DNA of 64,000 nt from a bacterium UBP11_UBA4055 (GTDB lineage Bacteria; UBA4055). The stretch spans positions 5,674 to 69,673 of the forward strand of contig DFZN01000039.1 in the NCBI GenBank assembly GCA_002382735.1, given 5' to 3'. The position numbers were made by a program, and so were the translations under genes. The notes under the pieces were generated by a model. The model was given only the letters and a program-made list of their open reading frames with translations, did no database searches and was not told the origin of the DNA. This document shows positions 7,844 through 17,400 of the stretch, one piece after another. Numbering within the stretch: position 1 is the stretch's first letter; the number at the start of each line of letters is the position of its first letter.

Positions 7844-7867
7844 GTTTAGTGAGGTTTTTTTAGAATA

Positions 7868-9019
7868 TTATTTTTTACTTAGCGTCACAAAATCAAGGTA
7901 ATTATCCTGCGAGATTACCGAATATTCCGAATCCGGATATGATTCTGTCCATGAATTTGGAGCTTTCGGCTTCTTTTTAACATTCCATTTGAATTCATAA
8001 GTTCTCAAGTGACCGTTTTCTTCCTCGACCCAGTCAATTTCCTGCTGAGTATATGTCCGCCAGAAATAATTCGACGATTTCATGCCTGTAATGCTTTGAT
8101 ATTTAATTCTTTCCGAAACTAGATAATTTTCCCATAACTCTCCAACATCGTTTCTGAGATTTAAGCGGTTAAAATTCCCGATTACAGCGTTCCTGATCCC
8201 GTTGTCGTAAAAATACCAGCGGTTCATCTTGGAGATTTCCTTTCTCAGGTTTCTAGAAAAACCGCGCAATTTGAATATTACGAATACTTTTGATAAAAGA
8301 TCCAGGTATTTTTCGACTGTATTTTTTGCTATACTTAGCTGAGATCCCAATTCCTGCAAAGACACTTCTTTACCGGTTTGAAATGCAATCAACCTCAGTA
8401 AGTCAATTATCTTATCTGACTGCCTGATGCCTTCAAAAGTAAGAATATCTTTCAATAGATAAGAATTGAGCATCTCATAAAGATAGTTTTGCTTATCGTT
8501 CCAGTCTGAGTACTGTTCAAGTTCAGGATAAGAGCCGAATATCATTCTTTCTTCAAGTTTTTCTTTGGTCTCTACAATGTTCTCGTATTTCTGAAATTCC
8601 ATTTGCGCAAAAGGATAAAGATATATCGTGTTCTTCCTGCCTACAAGAGGTTCCCCCAGTTTATTCGACAGGTCAAAAACAGAAGACCCTGTAACTATGA
8701 TCTTAAGATCTTTGAAATTGTCGGCTATAAGCTTTAGTACTAACCCTGAATTCGGAATTTTCTGAGCTTCATCAATAACGAGCAGACTGCGCTTATTTAA
8801 TATCCTCTTATAATTCTCAACGGACCTGTCTTCAAACAGTTCGACATGACGGATATCTTCACCGTTGAATTTCAAATATTCTTCTTTGGGAATTTCTTTA
8901 AGATAGTGATTTATCAGCTCAGTTTTACCTACCCTTCTTGCACCGAGGACCATAAGCACCTTGCCGGGCAGAATTTTTTTTCTCATACTTTCAGAAATCG
9001 CTCTTTCAATAAATATCAT
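7868..9019 (-). CDS. DUF4143-family AAA ATPase
   Basis: 383 residues from the ATG at 9019, chosen because GGGAG lies five bases upstream; a TTG further out is unlikely. The N-terminal AAA_14 domain has a Walker A GARRVGKT (26-33) and a Walker B LLVIDEAQ near residue 85. A winged-helix region follows, then the C-terminal DUF4143 domain with the typical YFWRT...EIDWV...YEFKW pattern, which looks like a PD-(D/E)xK-type core. The family is abundant in accessory regions; function is unknown, though its promoter layout here (see 9054-9104) suggests autoregulation. It stands as a single gene between the convergent Sir2 gene and the upstream lpxD. Confidence 0.85.
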   Translation of the reverse strand: MIFIERAISESMRKKILPGKVLMVLGARRVGKTELINHYLKEIPKEEYLKFNGEDIRHVELFEDRSVENYKRILNKRSLLVIDEAQKIPNSGLVLKLIADNFKDLKIIVTGSSVFDLSNKLGEPLVGRKNTIYLYPFAQMEFQKYENIVETKEKLEERMIFGSYPELEQYSDWNDKQNYLYEMLNSYLLKDILTFEGIRQSDKIIDLLRLIAFQTGKEVSLQELGSQLSIAKNTVEKYLDLLSKVFVIFKLRGFSRNLRKEISKMNRWYFYDNGIRNAVIGNFNRLNLRNDVGELWENYLVSERIKYQSITGMKSSNYFWRTYTQQEIDWVEEENGHLRTYEFKWNVKKKPKAPNSWTESYPDSEYSVISQDNYLDFVTLSKK

Positions 9020-9053
9020 AATGGCTCCCAATTCAATTGACTATTTTCAATCT

Positions 9054-9104
9054 ATTTCCGTCAATGCACTGACGCAATTTAATCAATTTCCGTCAATTTG
9101 TCAA
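9054..9104 (-). promoter_or_regulatory. Promoter with duplicated operator-like element
   Basis: On the minus strand, TTGACA (9099-9104) and TAAATT (9076-9081) are separated by 17 bases, upstream of the DUF4143 ATPase. An 11-base motif, TTGACGGAAAT, occurs twice at 9086-9096 and 9054-9064, exactly 32 bases apart (three helical turns). The first copy lies in the spacer between the two promoter boxes and the second just downstream. CGTCA/TGACG also forms an inverted repeat around the start point. This looks like a repressor-binding arrangement. Confidence 0.6.
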
Positions 9105-9156
9105 GTGATTTCATAGATATTATTCGATGTTGTGATATTTTTATATCCTGCAGAAA

Positions 9157-10185
9157 CTATTCTTTATCTTCTAAAATCTTAACCGCTTTCTCGATGTCCT
9201 TGACCTTGTAGATGAGATCAGGCAGACGGCCGAGCGAAGCGTCGATCTTGCGCTGCTTGGCGAGCTCTCTTGACGGTGTACCTGTAACGACGCTGCCGTC
9301 CTTGAGGTTGCCGGCAATGCCGGCCTGAGCGCCGATCATGACGCCCGCGCCGATCGCAATGTGGCCTGCGAACCCGACCTGACCGCCTATCATGCAGTGC
9401 GGCCCGATCTTCGTGCTGCCGGAGATTCCGGTCTGAGCGGCGATAACAGTGTTCCCGCCGATCTCCACATTGTGCGCCACCTGCAGAAGGTTATCGAGCT
9501 TCGCTCCTTTGCGGATCACCGTAGATCCGAGCGTAGCCCTGTCTATGCATGTGTTGGCGCCAATCTCGACATCATCCTCAATGATGACATTGCCGACCTG
9601 CGGGATCTTGTCGTAGGCGGACTGGTTCGGCGCGAAACCGAAGCCGTCGGAACCTATCACGGCGCCGTTCTGAACGATCACATTGTTGCCCAGAACACAG
9701 TTCCCGCGAATTGAGACATTCGAGTATATAATAACATTGTTGCCTATTTTAACATTCTGACCGATCGTGACATTGGGCTGTATCTGGACATTATCCCCGA
9801 TCACAGAACCGGCACCTATTGAGACGAACGCGCTCACTGCGGGATCGTTACCGATCTTCGCTGTCGCCGAAATATCGGCAAGCCTGCTTACCCCTTTTTC
9901 AGCCGCCGGAATAACAGGGTGGAAAGCGATAAGAACTTTCAGAAAAGCCTGATACGGGTTTTTTGCCATTAATAACGGAATGTCCCTTTCGGTCTTAAAG
10001 TCTTCAGGCACTATAACGGCAGCCGCTTTTGTAGAATCGATCAGGTGAAAATATTTCGGATTATGAAGGAAGGTTATTTCTTTTCCGGACGCACCGTCTA
10101 TCTTCGCAATATCGCTTATATCAACATCCGCACCGTCATATTCTGCACCGATCATCGCAGCTATTTCTTTTATGCTGTATCCCAT
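9157..10185 (-). CDS. lpxD: UDP-3-O-acylglucosamine N-acyltransferase LpxD
   Basis: Third step of lipid A synthesis: N-acylation of UDP-3-O-acylglucosamine with a hydroxyacyl-ACP. 342 residues, the standard length. The N-terminal uridine-binding domain (about 1-100) is followed by a left-handed beta helix of hexapeptide repeats (IG.N.. pattern, about 105-310) and a C-terminal helix. The catalytic His is His238 in LLQVAHN, aligning with His239 of the E. coli enzyme. It starts nine bases after the porX stop and is the last gene of the minus-strand run that begins near 14.4 kb. Confidence 0.95.
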   Translation of the reverse strand: MGYSIKEIAAMIGAEYDGADVDISDIAKIDGASGKEITFLHNPKYFHLIDSTKAAAVIVPEDFKTERDIPLLMAKNPYQAFLKVLIAFHPVIPAAEKGVSRLADISATAKIGNDPAVSAFVSIGAGSVIGDNVQIQPNVTIGQNVKIGNNVIIYSNVSIRGNCVLGNNVIVQNGAVIGSDGFGFAPNQSAYDKIPQVGNVIIEDDVEIGANTCIDRATLGSTVIRKGAKLDNLLQVAHNVEIGGNTVIAAQTGISGSTKIGPHCMIGGQVGFAGHIAIGAGVMIGAQAGIAGNLKDGSVVTGTPSRELAKQRKIDASLGRLPDLIYKVKDIEKAVKILEDKE

Positions 10186-10194
10186 AATCTCCTC

Positions 10195-11748
10195 CTAAGG
10201 TCTTTTATTCAGTACAAGCACGGGAAGCATCATCTCCTCCATGCTCAAACCTCCGTGCTGATATGTATTTTTGATCTGTTTGTAGAAATCATTAAGCCCG
10301 TTCTCGAAAACGAAGCAGTGATCCTCTTTAGCCATGATCATGTTCATTCCCTTAAAAACCGAAGGCATTTTGTACTCGGCGGGTTTCTGCCAGAAAAAGG
10401 TCTGCTTTTTGTTCGATGTCGTAAGGTTCTTTCCATATTTCATTCTCAGTCCGGGACTTATAGCTCCGTCGCCTGAAACTTTTGTGAACCTGCCTATCAT
10501 TTTTGCGCCGTGATCGGTGGTTATGACTATTTTAAAGCCCATGTCCCCGAGGCTCTTTATTACCCTGAACAGAGACGAATTCTCGAACCAGCTTCTTATC
10601 GTTGCCCTGTATGAGCTCTCCGATACCATCATTTCATTCACTATCTCATCCTTGTCCCTGCTGTGAATCAGAAAATCGACCATATTAACAACTATAGCGA
10701 GCAACGATGTGTCCTTAAACTCATTCATGCCTGATTCGAGACGGGCAAATTCATCGACCTTATATATCTTTGTATATTTGACCTTTATATTTTTTGCAGC
10801 GCCTTTCTGCTGAAGCTGTCTCTCAAGAAGCTCTTTCTCATACCTGTTGCAGCTTTTTTCATCATCCGGATCTCCCATATAGAGCTCAGGGTATTCCACC
10901 TCTATCTCGGAAGGGAATTTACCTGAGAATATCGCATTGCGGGCAAATTCGGTCGAAGTGGGCAGAACAGCGAAATAAGACTCTCTCTGGATTATGAAGT
11001 TATCTTTTAAGACTTCGGCTATGATGTTCATCTGATCGTAAGGGAAGCAGTCTATAACTATGAGAGCCTGTTTTTCTTTTCCCAACCCGGGCATAATGAA
11101 CCTGTCTATTACATCGACCGACAGCACAGGGCTTTTTTCTCTGTTGTCTATCCATTTTTTATAATTCGCCTGAATGTAACCGGCGAAAACTATGTTCGCA
11201 CCGGACCTTAAATCATCAAATGTCTCTGTCAGGTTGGGATCGTTTATATCATCAAGCTTGAGACTGAGATCGTTCATCATCTCATTTATTCTTATCCAGC
11301 TCTCATGATCAGGGTCATTCTCGAGCATCGTACTGAGCATTCTGTAGCTTTTGATGTAATTCTTCGACAGGCTGGAAGTAACTATATTTTCTTTTTCAAT
11401 ATTCTTTCTTATGCTCAGGTAAAGCTGCAGAGGGCTTACCGGTTTTGTCAGATAATCATCTATCATGCTGCCGATCGCTTCAAGAAAGATACCCTCTTCT
11501 TCGGATTTTGTCAGCATAATTGCCTTTATCGAACTGTCATAGCCTTTTATCTGCCTGAGTGTTTCAAGACCGTCCATACCCACCATCATTTCATCGAGAA
11601 CAACAAGGTCGAATTCCGAACTTTTAACCATTCTTACAGCATCAAGCCCGTTCGTCGCTGTGCTTACATCGTAGCCTTTCCTCTCCAGATATAGAATATG
11701 AGGTTTCAGAAGATCTATTTCGTCATCGACCCAAAGTATTTTGTTCAT
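10195..11748 (-). CDS. porX: PorX-like response regulator with PglZ domain
   Basis: 517 residues. Residues 1-115 are a receiver domain with acidic pocket Asp8/Asp9, phosphoacceptor Asp52, Thr80 and Lys102. A helical linker follows, then from about 210 a PglZ/alkaline-phosphatase-like domain with VIDCFPYD, a PTST nucleophile region (259-262), a TTDHG metal motif near 430 and a C-terminal HGGLSMEEMMLP motif. In Bacteroidota PorX partners with PorY and SigP to control the type IX secretion system and acts as a nucleotide phosphodiesterase. No type IX structural gene is visible here. The start overlaps the upstream DUF4292 gene by four bases (ATGA), so translation is coupled. Confidence 0.9.
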   Translation of the reverse strand: MNKILWVDDEIDLLKPHILYLERKGYDVSTATNGLDAVRMVKSSEFDLVVLDEMMVGMDGLETLRQIKGYDSSIKAIMLTKSEEEGIFLEAIGSMIDDYLTKPVSPLQLYLSIRKNIEKENIVTSSLSKNYIKSYRMLSTMLENDPDHESWIRINEMMNDLSLKLDDINDPNLTETFDDLRSGANIVFAGYIQANYKKWIDNREKSPVLSVDVIDRFIMPGLGKEKQALIVIDCFPYDQMNIIAEVLKDNFIIQRESYFAVLPTSTEFARNAIFSGKFPSEIEVEYPELYMGDPDDEKSCNRYEKELLERQLQQKGAAKNIKVKYTKIYKVDEFARLESGMNEFKDTSLLAIVVNMVDFLIHSRDKDEIVNEMMVSESSYRATIRSWFENSSLFRVIKSLGDMGFKIVITTDHGAKMIGRFTKVSGDGAISPGLRMKYGKNLTTSNKKQTFFWQKPAEYKMPSVFKGMNMIMAKEDHCFVFENGLNDFYKQIKNTYQHGGLSMEEMMLPVLVLNKRP

Positions 11749-12473
11749 TCTGATATCTCCGGGTATGAATTTATTTTGACACTCGTAAAGAAGATCGTGA
11801 GCTTTTCGGGAGGATTGTATCTGTTTATCCTGATCCTTCGCGGGAACATTACGCCTTTTTCGCTTGTGAAATAATCATACTGCCTGCGTGAAATAATATC
11901 CCTCTCGCTGAATTCGATGATCTCAGTGATATTGAGGTCATTATCCAATAGTATAATATCATATCTTAAGCTGTCGTGCACGGCTCTTGCCTTTAAAGCA
12001 GATCCGCCGCTTTCCTTAATGCTCATTTCGGCCGATGCCGGATCAAAACCGAGTATCGTATTTCTGAGGTCGCTCACGCTCATATTGATCCCGGTTATCC
12101 TGTTTAAAGATCCTTCGCTGAATTTATTTCTGATCTTAATATTGTCCATGTAATTATCTGCTTTTAAGGAATCCTTGTCAATGAAAAGGACGGCCTCGGT
12201 CTCTCCCACGATACCTTTGATCTCGAGGTACAGAGTATCATGAGCGGTTATGAAGATATAGGCCGACGACTGTTTTCTTTCAGATTCGGTCGAATACGAG
12301 AAATCGAACCTGCCTGACAGCGATCTGAGGTAGTTCCGGTCTTTTTTAAGCTTTTCCAAAACAGTCTCGGCATCGATATTTATAAGGTCATAACTCTTGT
12401 GACCCGTACCCGTTGAAACGCATGAACTCAGGATAACTGCAAAAAGAAGTAATTTAAGGCATTTTACCCTCAT
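11745..12473 (-). CDS. DUF4292 outer-membrane lipoprotein
   Basis: 242 residues with a short lipoprotein signal ending in LSSC (lipobox Cys18). The body has the alternating beta pattern of the DUF4292/LolB-like fold, including an SGRFDFSYS strand and a SAYIFITAHDTLYLEI strand. Proteins of this family are found in FCB bacteria beside TPR proteins and PorX-like or secretion genes, and are thought to bind lipid or act in outer-membrane lipoprotein traffic, without direct proof. It overlaps the TPR gene by one base and porX by four. Confidence 0.75.
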   Translation of the reverse strand: MRVKCLKLLLFAVILSSCVSTGTGHKSYDLINIDAETVLEKLKKDRNYLRSLSGRFDFSYSTESERKQSSAYIFITAHDTLYLEIKGIVGETEAVLFIDKDSLKADNYMDNIKIRNKFSEGSLNRITGINMSVSDLRNTILGFDPASAEMSIKESGGSALKARAVHDSLRYDIILLDNDLNITEIIEFSERDIISRRQYDYFTSEKGVMFPRRIRINRYNPPEKLTIFFTSVKINSYPEISE

Positions 12474-13873
12474 TAAAACCCCGCCTGCAAAAGATATGAG
12501 CTCTGTATAATTATGTCAGACAAAATCACGGCAGTCCTGTTTATGGAGATATTTGCAAGCTCTTCAGTTTTGTTAAGGGCTTTTTTAATTTCCACATAAT
12601 GACTTAAAAGCTCTTCGGAACTTTGGTGACAGTACGATCCTTCATCAGCAAATATCGCATCCATTATCTTCTCGGCTTCATCGTACCTGCCCAGCCTGAA
12701 AAGTGCCCATGCTTTTGTGTCGAGGAAAGTAATGCTTGTTTCTTTAAGCGATACTGCCTTACCTGCCATCTCGAGCGCTTTTTCAAGTTCAGTACCTTTT
12801 TCTGCAAGCAGGTATGAGTAGTTGTTGAGTAATTCAGGATCATCGGGGAATTTTTCTACGGCTTTTTCAAAGAACCGGACTGCCTCATCCTCATAGCCCG
12901 ACTTAGCATACTCATTAGAGATCATCTCGTAGATTATGTCGCTTTCGAAGTTGTCGCTGACAATATCGTCAAAAACTTTTCCTGCTCTCTTAAGGTCTTT
13001 AAGCGAAAGATAGACCGAACCGAGTTTAAGTCTCAGAGAAGTGTCTTTTGACAGCCTTATTCCTTCAAGCAGAATATTACGGGCGGTATCTAATTTGCCT
13101 GCTTCGGAATAGTATGTCGCCCTGTCATAATAATATCCGGGCTCGCCATAGTTGTATCTGATCATTTTATCCAGTACCGGTTTTGCGTTCTCAAGATCTT
13201 TATTCTCAAGATAACCCGAGAATGCAATACTGTAAAACAAATACGGCAGCTCTCCGTGCTTGTCTTCCAGTTCTTCGATCATCCTGTTCACGGCTGAACT
13301 GTCTTTTTTTATTCTGGACTGTATCTGAACCATTACGCTCTTAAAAAAATATTCGTAGTTCCTGCTCAACTCGTCAGGATAGATCTCATTATAGAAATCA
13401 ATAAAATCATCCGCGTTCTCGAACAGATACATTCTGTCCGTCATTTTTTGCCTGATGACCTCTGCGGCAGTTTCGGTTTCGCCAAGCTCGTTGAGATCGC
13501 TTATGACCCTGTCGAGCAGATCATAGGTTTGCGGATCGCCTTTTTTAAGGCTGAGGTAAAGATATATACCGAATCTTCCGAGGTTATGGCCTGAATCGTA
13601 AAGTTCTTTCAGGGCTGTAATGCCCTCGTCCTTTTTACCGGAAATGAGGTTCCGTACCGAGAGATTAAGTTTAACAACATCGCTGTTCGTTTTTATATAA
13701 GCTATCTGAAGGTTCTCTTCCGACCTTTCCGCATTCCCGACCTGCTCATAAAAAAGAGCGTTCAGAAAATACCTTACACCTGACTTGTCGTAATTTCCGT
13801 ACTGTTTTTTTGTGAAAGAGAACAGAGTGTTCACCGAAAGTAATAATATTAACATAACCCGTATCATTTTCAT
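12473..13873 (-). CDS. Exported TPR-repeat protein
   Basis: 466 residues. Residues 1-19 form a signal peptide. The rest is helical with TPR-like pairs, clearest at about 240-410 (YYDRATYYSEAGKLDTA, LGSVYLSLKDLKRA, NEYAKSGYEDEAVRFFEKA, NNYSYLLAEKG). The C-terminus is hydrophobic. Probably a periplasmic or outer-membrane-associated scaffold. It starts 12 bases after the stop of the preceding lipoprotein gene and overlaps the DUF4292 gene, so it belongs to the same operon. In related bacteria, TPR proteins in this position are tied to outer-membrane assembly or gliding/secretion; that is inference. Confidence 0.8.
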   Translation of the reverse strand: MKMIRVMLILLLSVNTLFSFTKKQYGNYDKSGVRYFLNALFYEQVGNAERSEENLQIAYIKTNSDVVKLNLSVRNLISGKKDEGITALKELYDSGHNLGRFGIYLYLSLKKGDPQTYDLLDRVISDLNELGETETAAEVIRQKMTDRMYLFENADDFIDFYNEIYPDELSRNYEYFFKSVMVQIQSRIKKDSSAVNRMIEELEDKHGELPYLFYSIAFSGYLENKDLENAKPVLDKMIRYNYGEPGYYYDRATYYSEAGKLDTARNILLEGIRLSKDTSLRLKLGSVYLSLKDLKRAGKVFDDIVSDNFESDIIYEMISNEYAKSGYEDEAVRFFEKAVEKFPDDPELLNNYSYLLAEKGTELEKALEMAGKAVSLKETSITFLDTKAWALFRLGRYDEAEKIMDAIFADEGSYCHQSSEELLSHYVEIKKALNKTEELANISINRTAVILSDIIIQSSYLLQAGF

Positions 13874-13885
13874 CTAAACCGCACC

Positions 13886-14395
13886 TTAATTGAATACCGA
13901 AATAATTATTTTGCCCTTGCCCGAAGTAATGTTGGATGAATTGTAATCCTTCTTAAGCCTCAATGTGATCTGAACAGAATCACCGAACTCAAAGAATTTT
14001 ACGCTTCTCACGACCGACTTGTTGTAAACATAATTTTTTATGGAATCGGAAAATTTACCTTTATAGAAACTTATATTGAAAAAACTGTCCCCTGAAAAAA
14101 ATGTTGAGATGTTCGATCCGGGGTCGTCGCCTTTATAATTAAGGCTGATCAACACGCCGTTATTCTTTTCAACAACTTCAAGATCAGAGATAGAAAATGA
14201 TATTTTATCGGCATGTGCCGATTTTTTCTCTCTGGTTACGATGATCTTGTCATTCATCTTTACCGGATCGGCTTCGACCGCCTCAGTTTTCTTAATACTT
14301 TCGTCTCTTGCGACAGGGTCGCCAACCGCGGGTCTGAAGGCCGAACATCCGGCAAGAATAACTGTCAATACGGCTGCTGTGAGGGTACATTTCAT
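13886..14395 (-). CDS. Lipoprotein with AMIN-like domain
   Basis: 169 residues from the ATG at 14395, which has AAGGAG upstream; a codon at 14416 is also in frame but has no site. The signal ends ILAGC (lipobox Cys16). After a charged linker (about 25-55), the C-terminal 100 residues have short beta strands such as VLISLNYKG and DSVQITLRLKK that resemble the AMIN peptidoglycan/cell-envelope binding domain. First gene of the tight cluster with the TPR protein, DUF4292, porX and lpxD; 54 bases separate it from the cyclase upstream. Confidence 0.65.
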   Translation of the reverse strand: MKCTLTAAVLTVILAGCSAFRPAVGDPVARDESIKKTEAVEADPVKMNDKIIVTREKKSAHADKISFSISDLEVVEKNNGVLISLNYKGDDPGSNISTFFSGDSFFNISFYKGKFSDSIKNYVYNKSVVRSVKFFEFGDSVQITLRLKKDYNSSNITSGKGKIIISVFN

Positions 14396-14449
14396 ATTTT
14401 TACGATCTCCTTTCACTGTGATTTCTTTTTCTGTTACGAACCAAATATA

Positions 14450-17400
14450 CTAAAGATTTTTCTTTTTCGCCTTAAATTCTTCAATTCTTTTTAAAAGTTC
14501 TTTTACACCGTCAAGGCCGAACTTATACCTGATCTTTTCGAATATGACTTCCGCTTTAAGAGCAGCGGATTCAGCCTGTTTGGTATCTTTCATGTCCTCA
14601 AAATATGTATAGGCGAGATTATAAAGAGCTTTGCCTTCCGAATGAATGTCGTTGTGCTTTTTTGAATAGTCTATCTGTTTTTCATAGTACCCGATACTTT
14701 TTTCAACATCGCCCGTCTCGGCATAGCAGTTCGCAAGGTTACCGTAGCTGTGACCAACCATTTCGATATTGTTGATCTTCTTTGAATATTCAAGGTTATC
14801 GCTGTAGATCTTAACCGCCTTTTTATAATCGCCTTTCCTGAAATAAACATCACCAGTATTATCTTTAAGTACCGATATTCTGATCTTATCACCTGTTCTC
14901 TTAAGCACATCCTCCCTCTGCCTGCACAGCTCCAGAGCTTCTTCGTATTTACCCTGTTCGAGCCTGACATTGAAAAGGCTCTGAAGCAGAAGTTCTTTGA
15001 GATGAAGCTTTCCTGTCCTCTCCACGAGTTTTATTCCTTCCTTTATGTTCTTTTCGGATGTCCTGTAATCGCCTTTAATATAACTTACCCTCGAAAGTCC
15101 GTCGAGAGCGCTCATGACAAGTTCGTAATTGTGTATCTTTTTAGCCTCAATGAACAGTTTATCGAAATACTTCTCGGCCTCATCCATATTCCCCTGCTGA
15201 CCGTAAACTGACGCAATGTTCCTCAGAGCCGTGAACTTCTCGTTAACAAGCTTTCCTTCATCTGCAAGGACCAGCATATTATTATATCTCTTCAGAGCCC
15301 TGTCGAATTCCCTTCTTACAAAATGGTAGAGACCTTTTGCGCATTCGGTATCGAGCAGGTATTTTATGCTGCCTGTCTTTTTTACGGCCCTTGAGAGTAT
15401 GTCCGTTATATTTTTCATCTTATCAAGATCGCCTGTCCTATAATATACGAATGCAATTTCTATCAGAGCCGCGGTCTTAATATCAGAATTAATAAAGTTC
15501 CCGAACGAATTGTAAAGTTCTACAGCCTCATCGTATTTAGATGACCTCTGAAGTATATTCAGCTTCCTTACTTTTGCTTTCTGATAAATAAGGCTGTCCT
15601 TTTCCGAAGACCTCATTATATTTTCGCAGACGGCAGTCGCTTTATCGCGTTTTTCGGTTATCCTGTATATGTCAAAATCAATAAAATAGCTCTCCAGCTT
15701 CTCTTCAGACGGCATTTTGTATTTCCTGTAGAGCTTAAGAAAGTCGAAAGTCTCTTTAAATCTGAATTTAGCCTTTGCCGACTCTGCCGACTTCAGAAGA
15801 TAAAATCTCGCTTTATCCTTATCATTCGTATGCCTGTAATGGAAAGCCAGAAGCTCATAGGCGGAAGATATATTATCGCCGAAATTCTTTTCATAGAGCT
15901 GAGCTATTCTTAAATGGTACTTCCTTCTGAGAGAGAAAAGAAGCGTCTCGTAAGCGACCTCCTGTGTGATGGCGTGCTTGAAGAGATACTCGTTATCGCT
16001 TGTCTCCTCAAAGATCGTAAGATCGACTTTTGTCAGGTCGAAGAGGCTGTCCCTAATGTCGAGCCTGTCAGCGATCTCCTTGAGATTCTGCAGCTGTTTA
16101 AGTATGTCGAACTGGAATATTCTGCCTATGACCGAAGCTATTTTCAATATCGTCTTACTGTTCTCGTCGAGCTTGTCTATCCTTGAAAGAACTATATCGT
16201 TCACATTGTCTGGTATGCTGATCGTTTTTATCGAGGGCTTGATCCTGTATTGCACCGAAGATTTTTCAAGAGCCGCCAGAGCCTTGTCCCTCTCGGACAT
16301 GAACTTATCTTCTATTTTAACTTCACCGCCGCTTGCCCTGTCAGGTATGAGGCTTCCGTCGTTCTTCAGGCCCAGAAGGATCTCTTCCATAAAGAACGGA
16401 TTGCCCTTGGTTTTCTGATAAATCTGCTCATAGATCTTTGCAGGTATTGTTGTAAGATTGAATTTTTCTAAAAGGAACTGTTTACCCTCGTCATACTCAA
16501 GGTTATTAAGTTCAAGAGTGTGCGATGAACCGCAATTTTCGAATGGAGCAAGCATAGTGTCCGGCCTGTAAACGAAGTGGATGAAACAGGGAAATTCCTC
16601 AGGCTCAAAAACATTCAGGAGAGACAAAAACAGGTCCGCCGAAGCAGGATCGAGCCAGTGAGCGTCCTCGAGATAAAGAACGGTCCTCTTTTCCTTCATC
16701 ACCCTGGAGAATATGCTCAGCGACGCCTCTGTGAAGAAATCCTTAAGTCCGGGATCGTTCGTACTTGACGGTTTTTCCTTCCACGACATGAATTGTGCAA
16801 AAAGATCCGTGTTCCCGGCTTCCCCCGCAAACCTGAGCAGCGCCTCTAATTTTTTTATCTTTTCTTTCGTGCCGTCGAAGATCGTTACTCCGGCGAATTT
16901 GGCGATGAATTCCTTTACCGCATAGTAAGTGTTGTTCTTCGTGTAGGACAGGCAGTTGACAAGGCAGCATTCTGTCTCTTTTCTTCTGTCCTCGAAAAGT
17001 TTGTTCACGAAAACGGATTTGCCCAAGCCGGCTTCGGCTTTCACATTGACCAGAACAGCATTCTTTTTTTTGAGTAAAGCGTTATATTCTTCAAGCTCTT
17101 TTTTTCTTCCGATAAGCTTAAATCTTTTGCTTTTTCTTGTTTCGAGAACCCTGATTAGATCATAAGCACTGAAAAGTCCGGAAACACCTTTAAGCTTTAA
17201 CTTTCTCTCTTCACCCGTTTCGACTTCGGGTACCCTTTCTCTGATATGTCTTGAAATGATGATCTCGTCTTTCTTTGCAGAAGCCATGAGACGGGCACTT
17301 AAGTTGACAGTGTTGCCCATGACGGTGAATTCCTGCCTGTGCGATGCGCCGACCAGACCGAAATAAATGTTCCCGTTGTTTATACCTGCCTTAATTTCTA

